64,000 nt of DNA, taken from Pseudomonadota bacterium (GTDB lineage: Bacteria; Bdellovibrionota; UBA1018; CAIMNF01). Location of the stretch: assembly GCA_027491115.1 (NCBI GenBank), contig JAIXWV010000020.1:1-64000 (forward strand), read 5' to 3'. Numbering within the stretch: position 1 is the stretch's first letter; every line of letters starts with the position of its first letter. The notes under the pieces are model-generated. The model made no database searches and was not told the origin of the DNA. It saw only the letters and a list, made by a program, of their open reading frames with translations. The position numbers and the translations under genes were made by a program. Shown here in pieces: positions 52,135-61,453 of this stretch.

Positions 52135-53217
52135 ATGAATTCAGCTGATTTCGACGTTTCCGAATTGGTCATGATGGGGTTCGCCGGTCCGACCCTTTCA
52201 CCCGAGACCCTGAGGACCCTCCGCACCGAACGTCCCTCGCTCTTCATCCTGTTCGCCCAGAATTATCAGGATCCACGCCAGCTGATTGCGCTGACTGAAG
52301 AACTGCAAGCCCGATCCCGGGAGTCAGGTCTCACCACTCCCGTCTTGATCTCCGTCGATCAAGAGGGGGGACGGGTCCAACGCTTCAGAAGCGGATTCAC
52401 GCTCCTTCCCACCGCACGAAAAGTCGGAGAACGGGACTCGCCTGAACTCGCTCTCGAACTAACCCGGCTTCAGGCGAGGGAACTCCATGCAGCCGGCTTG
52501 CAACTCAACTTTTCACCTGTCTGCGATGTGAACACCAACCCTGCCAATCCTGTGATCGGCGACAGAGCCTACGGTGATACCCCGGAACTTGTCGCGAACA
52601 TCGCCATGGCAGTAGTGAGAGGACACCTCGAAGAAGGTGTCGAAGCCTGCATCAAACACTTTCCCGGACACGGTGACACCCATCTTGACTCTCACGAGTC
52701 GCTACCGACCGTTCACACTCCGCTCGAGACCTTGCGGGTACGCGAGTGGCAGCCTTTCAGATCGGCGATTCAAGCCGGATGTCGATTCTTGATGAGTGCA
52801 CACATCCTGCTTCCCCATCTGGATGCGGTCAATCCGGGAACCCTTTCTCCCACCTTCCTCAAACGCTATTTGCGTGAGGAGCTGGGGTACAACGGCATCA
52901 TCACCAGTGACGACATGGAGATGGGGGCGATCACCAAAAACTACGGCGCGGAAGAGGCGCCCCTCCGGGCGCTCGAAGCGGGCTGCGACATCCTCTGTTA
53001 CCGCTCAGAGTCGGCCGCTTTGGTCGCCATGGAATCGATTCGAAAAGCCCTAAAGGACGGCCGGATCAAACCGGATGCTTTAAGACCCTCTGTGGAAAGA
53101 AACCGGGCTGCACGTCAGCGGATCCGCCTCGCCTCCCAAACTCTGAGCATCGAAGAACGACTGGCTCGGATCGGGAACCCGGAATCGACCCGCTTCATCC
53201 AAGAACGGTTCAACTGA
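52135..53217 (+). CDS. nagZ: Beta-N-acetylhexosaminidase NagZ (GH3)
   Basis: The enzyme releases GlcNAc from 1,6-anhydro-MurNAc muropeptides in the cytoplasm. The catalytic loop KHFPGHGDTHLDSHESLP and nucleophile region IITSDDMEMGAI are intact, and DQEGGRVQRFRSGFTLLPTA marks the family. The length is 360 residues, and there is no signal peptide, as expected. It follows the DppB/DppC-type permeases, consistent with peptidoglycan recycling. Confidence 0.95.
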   Translation: MNSADFDVSELVMMGFAGPTLSPETLRTLRTERPSLFILFAQNYQDPRQLIALTEELQARSRESGLTTPVLISVDQEGGRVQRFRSGFTLLPTARKVGERDSPELALELTRLQARELHAAGLQLNFSPVCDVNTNPANPVIGDRAYGDTPELVANIAMAVVRGHLEEGVEACIKHFPGHGDTHLDSHESLPTVHTPLETLRVREWQPFRSAIQAGCRFLMSAHILLPHLDAVNPGTLSPTFLKRYLREELGYNGIITSDDMEMGAITKNYGAEEAPLRALEAGCDILCYRSESAALVAMESIRKALKDGRIKPDALRPSVERNRAARQRIRLASQTLSIEERLARIGNPESTRFIQERFN

Positions 53218-53220
53218 ATC

Positions 53221-53559
53221 ATGAACCCGAAGCCCCACCCTTGCCTCACTTGTGGCGCCTGCTGTGGGACTTTCCGGGTTTCCTTCTACTGGTCGGAACC
53301 GGTCCCCGTTGAACTCACCGAGAAGGTCAACGACTTCCGGGCCTGCATGAAGCATGCTCCGGATCCCGAACGTCCGCGTTGCATCGCTCTCGGGGGTGAA
53401 ATCGGAAAAGAAGTGGCGTGCACGATCTACGAAAGCCGCCCGACACCCTGCCGGGACTTCGGTGCGTCCTACGAATCCGGGGAACCGAACCCTCGCTGTG
53501 ATCTGGCGAGAAGCCGCTACGGACTCCCTCCGCTCACCCCTCGGGATTGGATCGCTTAA
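53221..53559 (+). CDS. YkgJ-type Cys-cluster protein
   Basis: The 112-residue protein has CLTCGACCGTF near the N-terminus (CxxCxxCC type) and further Cys in PRCIAL, VACTIYESRPTPCRDF and NPRCDLA: the YkgJ/FliB-like metal- or Fe-S-cluster pattern. The biochemical role is unknown. It starts three bases after nagZ. Its last 26 bases overlap a second protein of the same superfamily on the other strand. Confidence 0.82.
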   Translation: MNPKPHPCLTCGACCGTFRVSFYWSEPVPVELTEKVNDFRACMKHAPDPERPRCIALGGEIGKEVACTIYESRPTPCRDFGASYESGEPNPRCDLARSRYGLPPLTPRDWIA

Positions 53560-53974
53560 GAATCTCCTCGATCTCTTCGCGCGTGTAGAGGCGGCCTTTT
53601 CCGACTCCTGGACAAAAGGAAGCGATCTCACGCCGCCAAGTCTTGGCCTTCATGTTCTCGGGCCAGAAGGGCCAGGTCCGGCACTGCTCGGGACGGGCTT
53701 CATAGGTGCCACAACGATTACCGTCCTCGAGAAATATGCAATCACCCGACGCCTGTGGAGGATCTTTCAAAAACACATGCCCGTCTTTCGAATCACAATA
53801 CTGCCGGGTAAACTGAACGGTCGACATTCCGAAGAAGTCGGCAAAGCGCTTGCGATCCTCGAGCGTGAGGTAGACATAGCCGTAAGACCCCCTTGAAGTG
53901 CAACACTTTCCGGACCCCTGACACTCGAACCGGATGCCTTCATGGTAAAACGGCTTTGGACCCGGTTTACTCAT
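53534..53974 (-). CDS. YkgJ-type Cys-cluster protein, longer form
   Basis: The 146-residue protein has CQGSGKCCTSRG, then DCIFLEDGNRCGTYEARPEQ with CRTWPFW and SFCPG: the CxxxCC ... C ... C ... C pattern of the YkgJ superfamily (zinc or iron-sulfur binding proposed). It is a more typical member than its convergent neighbour; the two are not close paralogues outside the Cys pattern. Its ATG shares one base with the methylmalonyl-CoA mutase stop (TGATG). Confidence 0.85.
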   Translation of the reverse strand: MSKPGPKPFYHEGIRFECQGSGKCCTSRGSYGYVYLTLEDRKRFADFFGMSTVQFTRQYCDSKDGHVFLKDPPQASGDCIFLEDGNRCGTYEARPEQCRTWPFWPENMKAKTWRREIASFCPGVGKGRLYTREEIEEILKRSNPEG

Positions 53975-55557
53975 CAGAACCCCGAATATTCCTGATATTC
54001 ACCGAACACCGACCGGAGCGAATCGGAGATCTCACCCAAGGTACATTCACTCTTCACACATTGATGGACGAGAGCCATCAGGTTCGCCTCACCCTTCGCC
54101 CCATCGGAAAGCGCCCGAAGCGCATCGCGGGCACGTCCTTCGGAACGCTTGGCCCGATAAGAACGGATGCGTTCAATCGCACGGGTCTCGAGCTCGGCTG
54201 GAACTTTCAGAATTTCGATTTTCTTCGAGGATCCGGTTTCTTGATGAACGTTGACCCCGACCACTTCGAGCTCCTTCGAGTCCATCCGTTTTTGATCGTC
54301 ATAGGCCGAATTCAGGATCTCATTTTGAATGTAGCCGCTCTCGATGCAGGAAACGGTCCCCCCTTTTGCCTCGATCTCGGAGAGGTACTTCCAGACTCCG
54401 TCTTCGATGGTGGCGGTAAGGGACTCGACAAAGTAGCTGCCGGCGAGCGGATCGACGGTTTGGGTCACCTGGGTCTCGGAGGCGATCACCTGCTGGGTCC
54501 GGAGCGCGATCAGGGCCGCTGACTCACTCGGAAGTGCAAGAGCCTCATCCATGGAATTGGTGTGAAGGGACTGGGTGCCGCCCAACACGGACGCGAGCGC
54601 CTGAACCGCGACCCGCACCACGTTGTTTTCGGGCTGCTGGGCCGTGAGGGTGGAGCCGGCCGTCTGGGAATGGAACCGCAGCATCTGTGAACGAGGATCC
54701 TTCGCTCCGAAACGCTCCTTCATCAGACGCGCCCAGATCCTGCGTGCAGCGCGGAACTTGGCGATTTCCTCGAAGAAATCATTGTGGACGTTGAAGAAGA
54801 AACTGAGTTGTCCGGCGAAGGCATCGACATCCAACCCTGCCTTGACGGCCGAATCGACGTAGGCGATGGCATTGGCGAAGGTGAAGGCCAATTCCTGGAT
54901 CGCGTCTGACCCGGCCTCGCGGATGTGATACCCGGAGATGCTGATCGGATTCCACTTGGGCGTGTTTTTCGAACACCAATCGAACATGTCGGTGATGATC
55001 CGGAGCGCCCCCTTCGGCGGGTAAATGTAATTCCCCCGGGCGATATACTCCTTCAGAACGTCGTTCTGGACGGTCCCCCGGAGTTCGTCGACCTTGGCAC
55101 CCTGCTCTTCGGCAAGCACCGTGTAGAACGCTAGCAGGATCGGAGCGGTCGCGTTGATCGTCATCGAGGTGGAAACTTGCGCAAGCGGGATCCCCTTGAA
55201 CAAGGTGCGCATTTCGTCGAGTGTCGAGATCGAAACTCCCACTTTTCCGACCTCACCTTTGGAGCGGGCGTGATCCGGATCATAACCCAGCTGGGTCGGC
55301 AAATCGAAAGCGACCGAGAGTCCCATGGTGCCTTGGGAAAGCAGATAATGATACCTTCGGTTCGACTCCTCGGCGGTCCCGAAACCGGCGTACTGCCGCA
55401 TGGTCCAGAGCCTGCCCCGGTACATGGTCTTTTGCACACCACGAGTGAAGGGATACTGGCCGGGAAGCGCCAAGCGCTCGGAAAGATCGGCCGGCAAATC
55501 CCCGGGACCATAGACTTCTTTGACCGGAATCTTGGAGCGGGTGACGAAGGATTTCAT
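53974..55557 (-). CDS. Methylmalonyl-CoA mutase, catalytic subunit
   Basis: The 527-residue protein covers the substrate-binding TIM barrel only: [102 protein letters not shown]. The YAGF Tyr and the following Arg region fit methylmalonyl-CoA rather than isobutyryl-CoA chemistry, but this is not certain by eye. The C-terminal B12-binding domain (DxHxxG) is absent, so a separate small subunit must exist elsewhere. No MeaB-type chaperone is nearby. Confidence 0.92.
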   Translation of the reverse strand: MKSFVTRSKIPVKEVYGPGDLPADLSERLALPGQYPFTRGVQKTMYRGRLWTMRQYAGFGTAEESNRRYHYLLSQGTMGLSVAFDLPTQLGYDPDHARSKGEVGKVGVSISTLDEMRTLFKGIPLAQVSTSMTINATAPILLAFYTVLAEEQGAKVDELRGTVQNDVLKEYIARGNYIYPPKGALRIITDMFDWCSKNTPKWNPISISGYHIREAGSDAIQELAFTFANAIAYVDSAVKAGLDVDAFAGQLSFFFNVHNDFFEEIAKFRAARRIWARLMKERFGAKDPRSQMLRFHSQTAGSTLTAQQPENNVVRVAVQALASVLGGTQSLHTNSMDEALALPSESAALIALRTQQVIASETQVTQTVDPLAGSYFVESLTATIEDGVWKYLSEIEAKGGTVSCIESGYIQNEILNSAYDDQKRMDSKELEVVGVNVHQETGSSKKIEILKVPAELETRAIERIRSYRAKRSEGRARDALRALSDGAKGEANLMALVHQCVKSECTLGEISDSLRSVFGEYQEYSGF

Positions 55558-55664
55558 GCCGCCTCAGCATACACGCGCCCCCCCCTCTTTCCAATGGTTT
55601 CGGATTAACAAAACCGGACTTTTCTGCTAGCGTTTAGGCACCTGATCCCCCACCAAGGAGTCCT

Positions 55665-57146
55665 ATGCTTTCTCCCATTGAAGCCCTGACTTTCGACGAT
55701 GTGCTCTTACTTCCGGGATACTCGGAGGTTCTTCCCTCGCAGGTGACCACCCGGGTCGCGTTTACCCCGAAAATCACCCTCAATATCCCGATCCTTTCGG
55801 CTGCGATGGATACCGTGACCGAGAGCCGTGCCGCGATCGTCATGGCCCAAGAAGGAGGACTCGGTATTCTACACAAGAACCTCACCATCCAGGACCAGGC
55901 CTTCGAAGTCGAAAAAGTGAAAAAGAGTGAGTGGGGCATGATCCTCGACCCCGTGACGATCGGGGAAGACGAACCTCTTTCACGGGTCCGGGAACTGATG
56001 GAGACCTACAAAATCTCGGGGGTCCCGGTCACTCGCGCAACTCCAGAGGGAAAACAACTGATCGGAATTCTGACCAACCGGGACCTCCGTTTCGAGGAGG
56101 ACTTCAGTGCCTCCGTGGGGAGCCGGATGACCCGGGCCCCTCTCATCACTGCGCCCGAAGGAACGACGCTGGCCGAGGCGAAGGAAATCCTCCGCAGACA
56201 CCGGGTTGAGAAACTCCCGGTGGTCGATGCGAATGGACATTTGAAAGGATTGATCACCATCAAGGACATTCAGAAGCAACGCGATTATCCTCAAGCCAAC
56301 AAGGACCGTTACGGACGCTTGGTGGTCGGAGCGGCCGTGGGTGTGGGCGAAGAAGCCTTCCGTCGGGCTGATGCGCTTGTGGAAGCCGGCGTGGATCTGC
56401 TGTGTGTGGATTCGGCACACGGACACTCCAAGGGCGTGCTCACGGCAGTGAAACATTTCCGCGATCGCTATGGCGATCGGATCGAAATCATTGGTGGCAA
56501 TGTCGCGACTCGCGAAGGAACCCTGGCCCTGCTCGAGGCGGGGGCGAACGTGGTCAAGGTCGGCATCGGACCCGGTTCGATCTGCACCACCCGTGTGGTT
56601 TCGGGAGTCGGGGTGCCCCAACTTTATGCCATCCAAGAGTGTGCGAAAGCGGCGAAAGAAAAAGGCGCAACCATCATCGCCGATGGCGGGATCAAGCTCT
56701 CGGGCGACGTCACCAAAGCCTTGGCTTGCGGAGCCACAGCCGTGATGATTGGATCGCTCTTTGCCGGAACGGATGAATCTCCGGGCGAGATCCTTCATTT
56801 CCAGGGACGCTCGTTCAAGATGTACCGAGGAATGGGTTCTCTCGGGGCCATGGCCCAGGCCCACGGCTCCAAAGACCGCTATTTCCAAGCCAGTGTCGAA
56901 GACGCCGGTAAACTGGTGCCCGAAGGAATCGAGGGACGCGTTCCGTATCGCGGAAGCCTGTCTTTCAACATCCACCAGATGATCGGCGGCCTTCGTTCCG
57001 GTATGGGATATGTGGGCGCAGCCTCGATCGCCGACCTCTGGCAGAAAGCGAAGATGGTCCGAATCTCGAATTCAGGTCTGGCGGAATCGCATCCTCACGA
57101 CATCGTGATCACCAAGGAAGCCCCGAATTACCGCACCAACAGCTGA
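55665..57146 (+). CDS. guaB: IMP dehydrogenase
   Basis: The enzyme converts IMP to XMP with NAD. The 493-residue protein has the N-terminal barrel part ([19 protein letters not shown]), a CBS pair (~95-205), the catalytic Cys loop [18 protein letters not shown], the flap MGSLGAM and the Arg-Tyr region KDRYFQ. AAGGAG lies four bases before the ATG. It is followed after 7 bases by guaA in the classical guaBA order. It is divergent from the mutase gene. Confidence 0.98.
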   Translation: MLSPIEALTFDDVLLLPGYSEVLPSQVTTRVAFTPKITLNIPILSAAMDTVTESRAAIVMAQEGGLGILHKNLTIQDQAFEVEKVKKSEWGMILDPVTIGEDEPLSRVRELMETYKISGVPVTRATPEGKQLIGILTNRDLRFEEDFSASVGSRMTRAPLITAPEGTTLAEAKEILRRHRVEKLPVVDANGHLKGLITIKDIQKQRDYPQANKDRYGRLVVGAAVGVGEEAFRRADALVEAGVDLLCVDSAHGHSKGVLTAVKHFRDRYGDRIEIIGGNVATREGTLALLEAGANVVKVGIGPGSICTTRVVSGVGVPQLYAIQECAKAAKEKGATIIADGGIKLSGDVTKALACGATAVMIGSLFAGTDESPGEILHFQGRSFKMYRGMGSLGAMAQAHGSKDRYFQASVEDAGKLVPEGIEGRVPYRGSLSFNIHQMIGGLRSGMGYVGAASIADLWQKAKMVRISNSGLAESHPHDIVITKEAPNYRTNS

Positions 57147-57153
57147 GGTCCCC

Positions 57154-58731
57154 ATGAACAAGATCCTGATTCTCGATTTCGGCTCCCAGTTCACCCAGCT
57201 CATTGCGCGTAGGATGCGGGAGCTCGGGTATTACTCTTTCGTATTGCCAGGCAACGCCTCGCTCTCGAGAATTCGTGAGTTCGACGCCCGAGCGGTGATC
57301 CTGTCCGGGGGTCCCGCTTCAGTCTACGAAACAGACAGTCCGCAACCCGCGGAAGGTTTCTTCGAATATGTCGCGAATTCGAACCTTCCCTTGCTCGGGA
57401 TCTGTTACGGGATGCAGCTCATGGTGCAGCACGGGCAGGGCGAGATCCGTCCGGCTCATAAGCGCGAATACGGGCGGATGAAGGTGCGCACCCTGGGTGA
57501 TTCGCCGCTCTTTTCGGGCATCCGCGAGTTCGAGGCTTGGATGTCCCATGGTGACGAGACCACCCGTCTTCCCGCCGGGTATCGACTGTCCGCCGAGAGT
57601 GTGGAAGGCGCCGTTGCCGGGATCTCCCATGAAACACGGGCCTGGCATGGCTTGCAGCTGCACCCCGAGGTGACTCACACCGAGCATGGAATTCAAATCC
57701 TGCGTAATTTTTTGCAAGGCTGTGCCCGCCTGGAAGCGGACTGGAAAATGAGTTCCGTAATCGAGGAGCAGATCGCCAAGATCCGCGCCTTGGTGCCTGA
57801 GAACGCCCACGTCCTCTGTGCCCTCTCTGGTGGAGTGGATTCCACTGTGGCAGCCACACTCGTTCACCGTGCGATCGGGGACCGACTTCATTGCGTGTTT
57901 GTCGACACCGGACTTCTCCGGTACCAAGAAGGCGATCGGGTGATGAAGCTCTTCACCGAAAGCCTGCACCTGCCCGTCATGCGGGTGAATGCTGAGGCCC
58001 GTTTCTTGTCCAAACTGGCAGGTGTCGAGGATCCCGAGAGGAAACGCAAGATCATCGGAGCTGAATTCATCGCGGTCTTTGATGATGCCGCAACCGAGAT
58101 TGAAAGCATCATCGGCGTCAAACCGTCCTTTCTGGTGCAAGGGACCCTGTATCCGGATGTGATCGAAAGCTCCCCTGCTCCACAATCAGGAACGGGCGCC
58201 TCCCATTCTCACACCATCAAATCCCATCACAATGTCGGGGGATTGCCGAAAGACCTCCAATTCCAACTGATTGAGCCCTTCCGCGACCTCTTCAAAGACG
58301 AAGTCAGGGAAATCGGACGTACACTCGGGGTTCCCGAAAGCTTCATCGGTCGCCACCCGTTTCCGGGCCCGGGACTGGCTGTCCGGATCATCGGAGAAGT
58401 GAACAAGGAAAACGCAGACCTGCTTCGTGCGGCGGACGAGATTTTCATCCAGATGCTCCGGGATGAAGGCCTGTATCCCAAGATCTGGCAAGCGATGGCC
58501 GTTCTACTTCCCGTGAAGACCGTCGGTGTTCAAGGGGACGGCCGGACCCATGCCAAGGTGGTGGCTCTGAGAGCGGTCACGAGTCAGGACGGGATGACCG
58601 CCGACTTTTATCCCTTCGATCTCGGATTCCTCGGGCGCGTATCGACCCGCATTTGCAACGAAGTCCGGGGAATCAATCGGGTGACCTACGACATCACCTC
58701 CAAGCCGCCTGCGACGATCGAATGGGAATGA
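57154..58731 (+). CDS. guaA: GMP synthase (glutamine-hydrolysing)
   Basis: The 525-residue protein has a class-I amidotransferase domain with nucleophile Cys in LLGICYGMQLM and the His/Glu in QLHPEVTHTEHG, an ATP-pyrophosphatase domain with P-loop LSGGVDSTVAATL, and the C-terminal dimerisation domain (RHPFPGPGLAVRIIGEV ... KPPATIEWE). It is complete and standard. Its stop overlaps the start of the DNA methyltransferase gene. Confidence 0.98.
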   Translation: MNKILILDFGSQFTQLIARRMRELGYYSFVLPGNASLSRIREFDARAVILSGGPASVYETDSPQPAEGFFEYVANSNLPLLGICYGMQLMVQHGQGEIRPAHKREYGRMKVRTLGDSPLFSGIREFEAWMSHGDETTRLPAGYRLSAESVEGAVAGISHETRAWHGLQLHPEVTHTEHGIQILRNFLQGCARLEADWKMSSVIEEQIAKIRALVPENAHVLCALSGGVDSTVAATLVHRAIGDRLHCVFVDTGLLRYQEGDRVMKLFTESLHLPVMRVNAEARFLSKLAGVEDPERKRKIIGAEFIAVFDDAATEIESIIGVKPSFLVQGTLYPDVIESSPAPQSGTGASHSHTIKSHHNVGGLPKDLQFQLIEPFRDLFKDEVREIGRTLGVPESFIGRHPFPGPGLAVRIIGEVNKENADLLRAADEIFIQMLRDEGLYPKIWQAMAVLLPVKTVGVQGDGRTHAKVVALRAVTSQDGMTADFYPFDLGFLGRVSTRICNEVRGINRVTYDITSKPPATIEWE

Positions 58732-59657
58732 AAGAGAAACAGAAATCGCGTGCTCCGCGGAATCGAACCCTGTCCGTAGAAGCCGGAGAAATTCCACGGT
58801 TGAAGAGATCCTTGATTTCTGCAGCCCGCCTGAAACCCTCACACCGGAACCGGATCGTGCAGGGTGATTTCGAATCGGCCTTGGAAGGAATCACCAACCG
58901 TTCCGTGGATCTGCTCTTTCTCGACCCTCCCTACAATCTTCACAAGGATTTTGGTGGCTGGGCCTTCAAAGAACGCTCGATCGATGATTACGCCGTCTAC
59001 CTCGATGAAGTGATCGGCGCTCTCGTACCGAAACTGAAATCCACCGCCACGGTTTACATTTGCGGGGACTGGAAGACCTCGGTTTCGATTCCCTCGATCG
59101 CAGGGAAGTATTTCCGGATCCGGAACCGGATCACCTGGGAAAGAGAAAAGGGGCGCGGTGCACGGACCAATTGGAAGAACTGCAGCGAAGACATCTGGTT
59201 TTGTACGGTTTCGGACCGCTACACCTTCCACCCGGATCGTGTCAGACTCCGCCGGAAGGTGATCGCACCCTATCGGGACGGCACCGGTGCACCGAAGGAC
59301 TGGGAATCGGGAGCAGAGGGGAGCTTCCGTGACACCGCCCCTTCCAACCTCTGGACGGACATCACCATCCCTTTCTGGTCGATGCCGGAAAACACCGACC
59401 ATCCGACACAAAAAAGCGAGAAGCTCCTCGCAAAACTGATCCTGGCCAGTAGCGACCCGGGACAGCTCGTGCTCGACCCGTTCCTCGGCAGCGGCACCAC
59501 TGCCGTCGTCTGCCGGAAATTGGAGCGGGATTTTCTCGGGATCGAGCGTCACCCCGATTATTGTCTGATTGCACAAAAAAGGCTGATTCACGCCCGCCCC
59601 GGCGGTCCGATCCAGGGGTGGGATGGCGGCGTATTCAAAGAAAGAAACTCGAGATGA
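58728..59657 (+). CDS. Orphan beta-class DNA methyltransferase
   Basis: From ATG 58728 (ATGA overlap with guaA; ATG 58722 also possible) the protein has 309 residues. The catalytic motif LFLDPPYN lies at ~63-70 and the AdoMet motif LDPFLGSGTTAVVC near the C-terminus, preceded by HPTQKSEKLL: the order catalytic motif, target-recognition region, AdoMet motif defines the beta class (CcrM, YhdJ and some N4-cytosine enzymes). DPPY favours N6-adenine. No restriction enzyme is adjacent, so it may be an epigenetic regulator. The recognition sequence cannot be predicted. Confidence 0.88.
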   Translation: MKEKQKSRAPRNRTLSVEAGEIPRLKRSLISAARLKPSHRNRIVQGDFESALEGITNRSVDLLFLDPPYNLHKDFGGWAFKERSIDDYAVYLDEVIGALVPKLKSTATVYICGDWKTSVSIPSIAGKYFRIRNRITWEREKGRGARTNWKNCSEDIWFCTVSDRYTFHPDRVRLRRKVIAPYRDGTGAPKDWESGAEGSFRDTAPSNLWTDITIPFWSMPENTDHPTQKSEKLLAKLILASSDPGQLVLDPFLGSGTTAVVCRKLERDFLGIERHPDYCLIAQKRLIHARPGGPIQGWDGGVFKERNSR

Positions 59658-59680
59658 ACCTGTACGATGGGAAGACGCTT

Positions 59681-60868
59681 ATGAAACCTTTGATCCTGCT
59701 GTCGATCTGTTGGCTTGTCGTGTCCTGCTCGAGTGTCCGTCCCTCTCCGGATGCTGAGGCAGGACTCCCGTTGAGCTGGGTCTCGCTCGGCCCGAACGGG
59801 TCTGTCGTGGTCAGGCACCTGACCCGTGAAGCCTCGTGCCCGACACTGAAAACCGAGTCTAAAGAAATCCCTCTTCAAGCGAGGATCGATCATAATGACC
59901 GCCCGGAGTTCGAGATCCGGATTTGTGAGGCGGTACTCGATCGGTCCACCCGGAGTGCCGAGATCAACGGACTCGCTCTTGCCCTTCCAAAAGCGGCTCC
60001 GGAGAGAATTGTGATCATCGGAGACACCGGATGCCGGGTGAAAACCAAAAAAGGGAAATCCGACTGGATCCAGGATTGCTCGAATCCTGAAGCCTGGCCG
60101 TTCCAGAAAATCTCGGAGGTCGCTGCCCGATTGAATCCGGATTTGGTCATCCATACGGGGGATTATCTCTACCGCGAATCCGCCTGCCCCGGAGGAGCGA
60201 AAGGGTGCGAAACCTTCCCTTCCGGCGACACCTTCGCTTCCTGGAATGCGGACTTCCTCACTCCTGCCCGATCCCTGCTGACCCGAGCTCCTTGGATTTT
60301 CGTCCGGGGAAATCATGAATCCTGCACCCGCGCGGGAGAAGGTTACTTCAGATTGCTCGATCCGCAGCCTTACAATCCGGTCTGCATCGAGGAACCGGAG
60401 CCCTACCTGGTCGCGTTCAGTTCCATTCGCTTCGCGGTTCTCGACACCTCTCTGAAGGCGGTTCGTACGGAACGCATTCGTGCATTGAAGCCGTTGAAAC
60501 TCTCATCCGACATCCTCCTGAGTCACCGACCACTTTGGGGTGAGGAGAATCCGGAAACGCTCGGACCGGTTCCAGGTGCAAAGCTTGTTTTTGCGGGGCA
60601 TTGGCACCTGTTCCACCTCTCCACCTACGAAGACGGACGGGCCATGCAAGTGGTGGTCGGAAACAGTGGAACAGAATTGATCAAGAATCCCCGACAAACT
60701 CCGACCGGTACGGAAGTCGACGGCACCTCATTGAAGGAATCGAGTCTGATCCCGGGATTCGGTTTCACCGTTCTGGAAAGAACCGGAGGCCATTGGGAAC
60801 TCCAGGCCAGGGATGTCACCGGTCAGGTGAAGATGCGGAAAAAAATCCGACTCACTCCTTCACCCTGA
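59681..60868 (+). CDS. Metallophosphoesterase lipoprotein
   Basis: From ATG 59681 (GGGAAG about eight bases upstream) the protein has 395 residues. Lipobox VVSC near residue 16. A beta-rich N-terminal domain (~20-110) precedes a calcineurin-like phosphoesterase domain with IGDTG, HTGDYLYR, VRGNHESC, LLSHRPLW and FAGHWHLF: all metal ligands are present. It is expected to be an envelope phosphatase of unknown substrate. The N-terminal region includes Cys that may form disulfides. The last 17 bases overlap a convergent gene. Confidence 0.85.
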   Translation: MKPLILLSICWLVVSCSSVRPSPDAEAGLPLSWVSLGPNGSVVVRHLTREASCPTLKTESKEIPLQARIDHNDRPEFEIRICEAVLDRSTRSAEINGLALALPKAAPERIVIIGDTGCRVKTKKGKSDWIQDCSNPEAWPFQKISEVAARLNPDLVIHTGDYLYRESACPGGAKGCETFPSGDTFASWNADFLTPARSLLTRAPWIFVRGNHESCTRAGEGYFRLLDPQPYNPVCIEEPEPYLVAFSSIRFAVLDTSLKAVRTERIRALKPLKLSSDILLSHRPLWGEENPETLGPVPGAKLVFAGHWHLFHLSTYEDGRAMQVVVGNSGTELIKNPRQTPTGTEVDGTSLKESSLIPGFGFTVLERTGGHWELQARDVTGQVKMRKKIRLTPSP

Positions 60869-61301
60869 AATTCGTCATTTCGCCAGTCTGGGTCTTTCCG
60901 AGCAGACGGGTGGCGATGTTCAGACGGATCGAGCAATTGTATTCGCTGACGGATTCACCTTCCTGGTTCCGGGTGATGTGATAACAGGCGGAATCGCCAC
61001 CACTCTCGCCGAAGAACTTAACCTCTCCTCGGGTCCTTCCTGTCCAGTCTCCCGGAGCGGCCGGATCCTTGATCGCCGAATAAAGGTCTTTCGCAGCAGT
61101 TCCGTTGCAAATCAGCACGAGATACCTGGAGTAGCCGTCTTTCCCTTCGAACTCAGGCACCTGATAGAGAGGATGTTCCTTCGACAATGCCTGCCTCAGG
61201 CAGGATTTGACATCCACCTGGACCCCGTTCGCACTCGCGCTTCCGGCGGAAAGGGCCAACCCGAACAAAATCAGAAATAGCATCCATGAAGTCTTCATCA
61301 A
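60852..61301 (-). CDS. Secreted protein of unknown function
   Basis: The 149-residue protein has a signal peptide (MMKTSWMLFLILFGLALSAG, ending near ASA) and a small mature domain with four Cys (VKSCLRQAL, VLICNGT, SACYHITR, EYNCSIRL), which may form two disulfides. No family was recognised. It converges on and overlaps the metallophosphoesterase gene and is divergent from trhO. Confidence 0.7.
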   Translation of the reverse strand: MMKTSWMLFLILFGLALSAGSASANGVQVDVKSCLRQALSKEHPLYQVPEFEGKDGYSRYLVLICNGTAAKDLYSAIKDPAAPGDWTGRTRGEVKFFGESGGDSACYHITRNQEGESVSEYNCSIRLNIATRLLGKTQTGEMTNFRVKE

Positions 61302-61379
61302 TGTTCGTTTCGGAGCCCCTCACCGAAGACTGAAGTGCTTTAAGGTTGACCGATATGATCGGCTTTGAATCATCTGGAT

Positions 61380-61440
61380 CTCAGGTCGGAACTCCGGCAT
61401 AGTCCTGCACCTGAGAACCACCACCGGGTTTGGAGCCCGG
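61380..61440 (+). promoter_or_regulatory. Possible structured leader of trhO
   Basis: CTCAGGT (61380-61386) can pair with ACCTGAG (61409-61415), and CCGGG (61424-61428) with CCCGG (61436-61440), the second stem ending just before the AGAGGAG ribosome-binding site of trhO. A TTGACC at 61345 could be the -35 box of the promoter. No known riboswitch consensus was recognised. Confidence 0.3.
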
Positions 61441-61453
61441 AGAGGAGTGATCC

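Noticed and set aside
55980-56975. 331-codon minus-strand frame antisense to guaB
   Set aside because: guaB is certain; the antisense product has no recognisable domain and its openness follows from codon bias.
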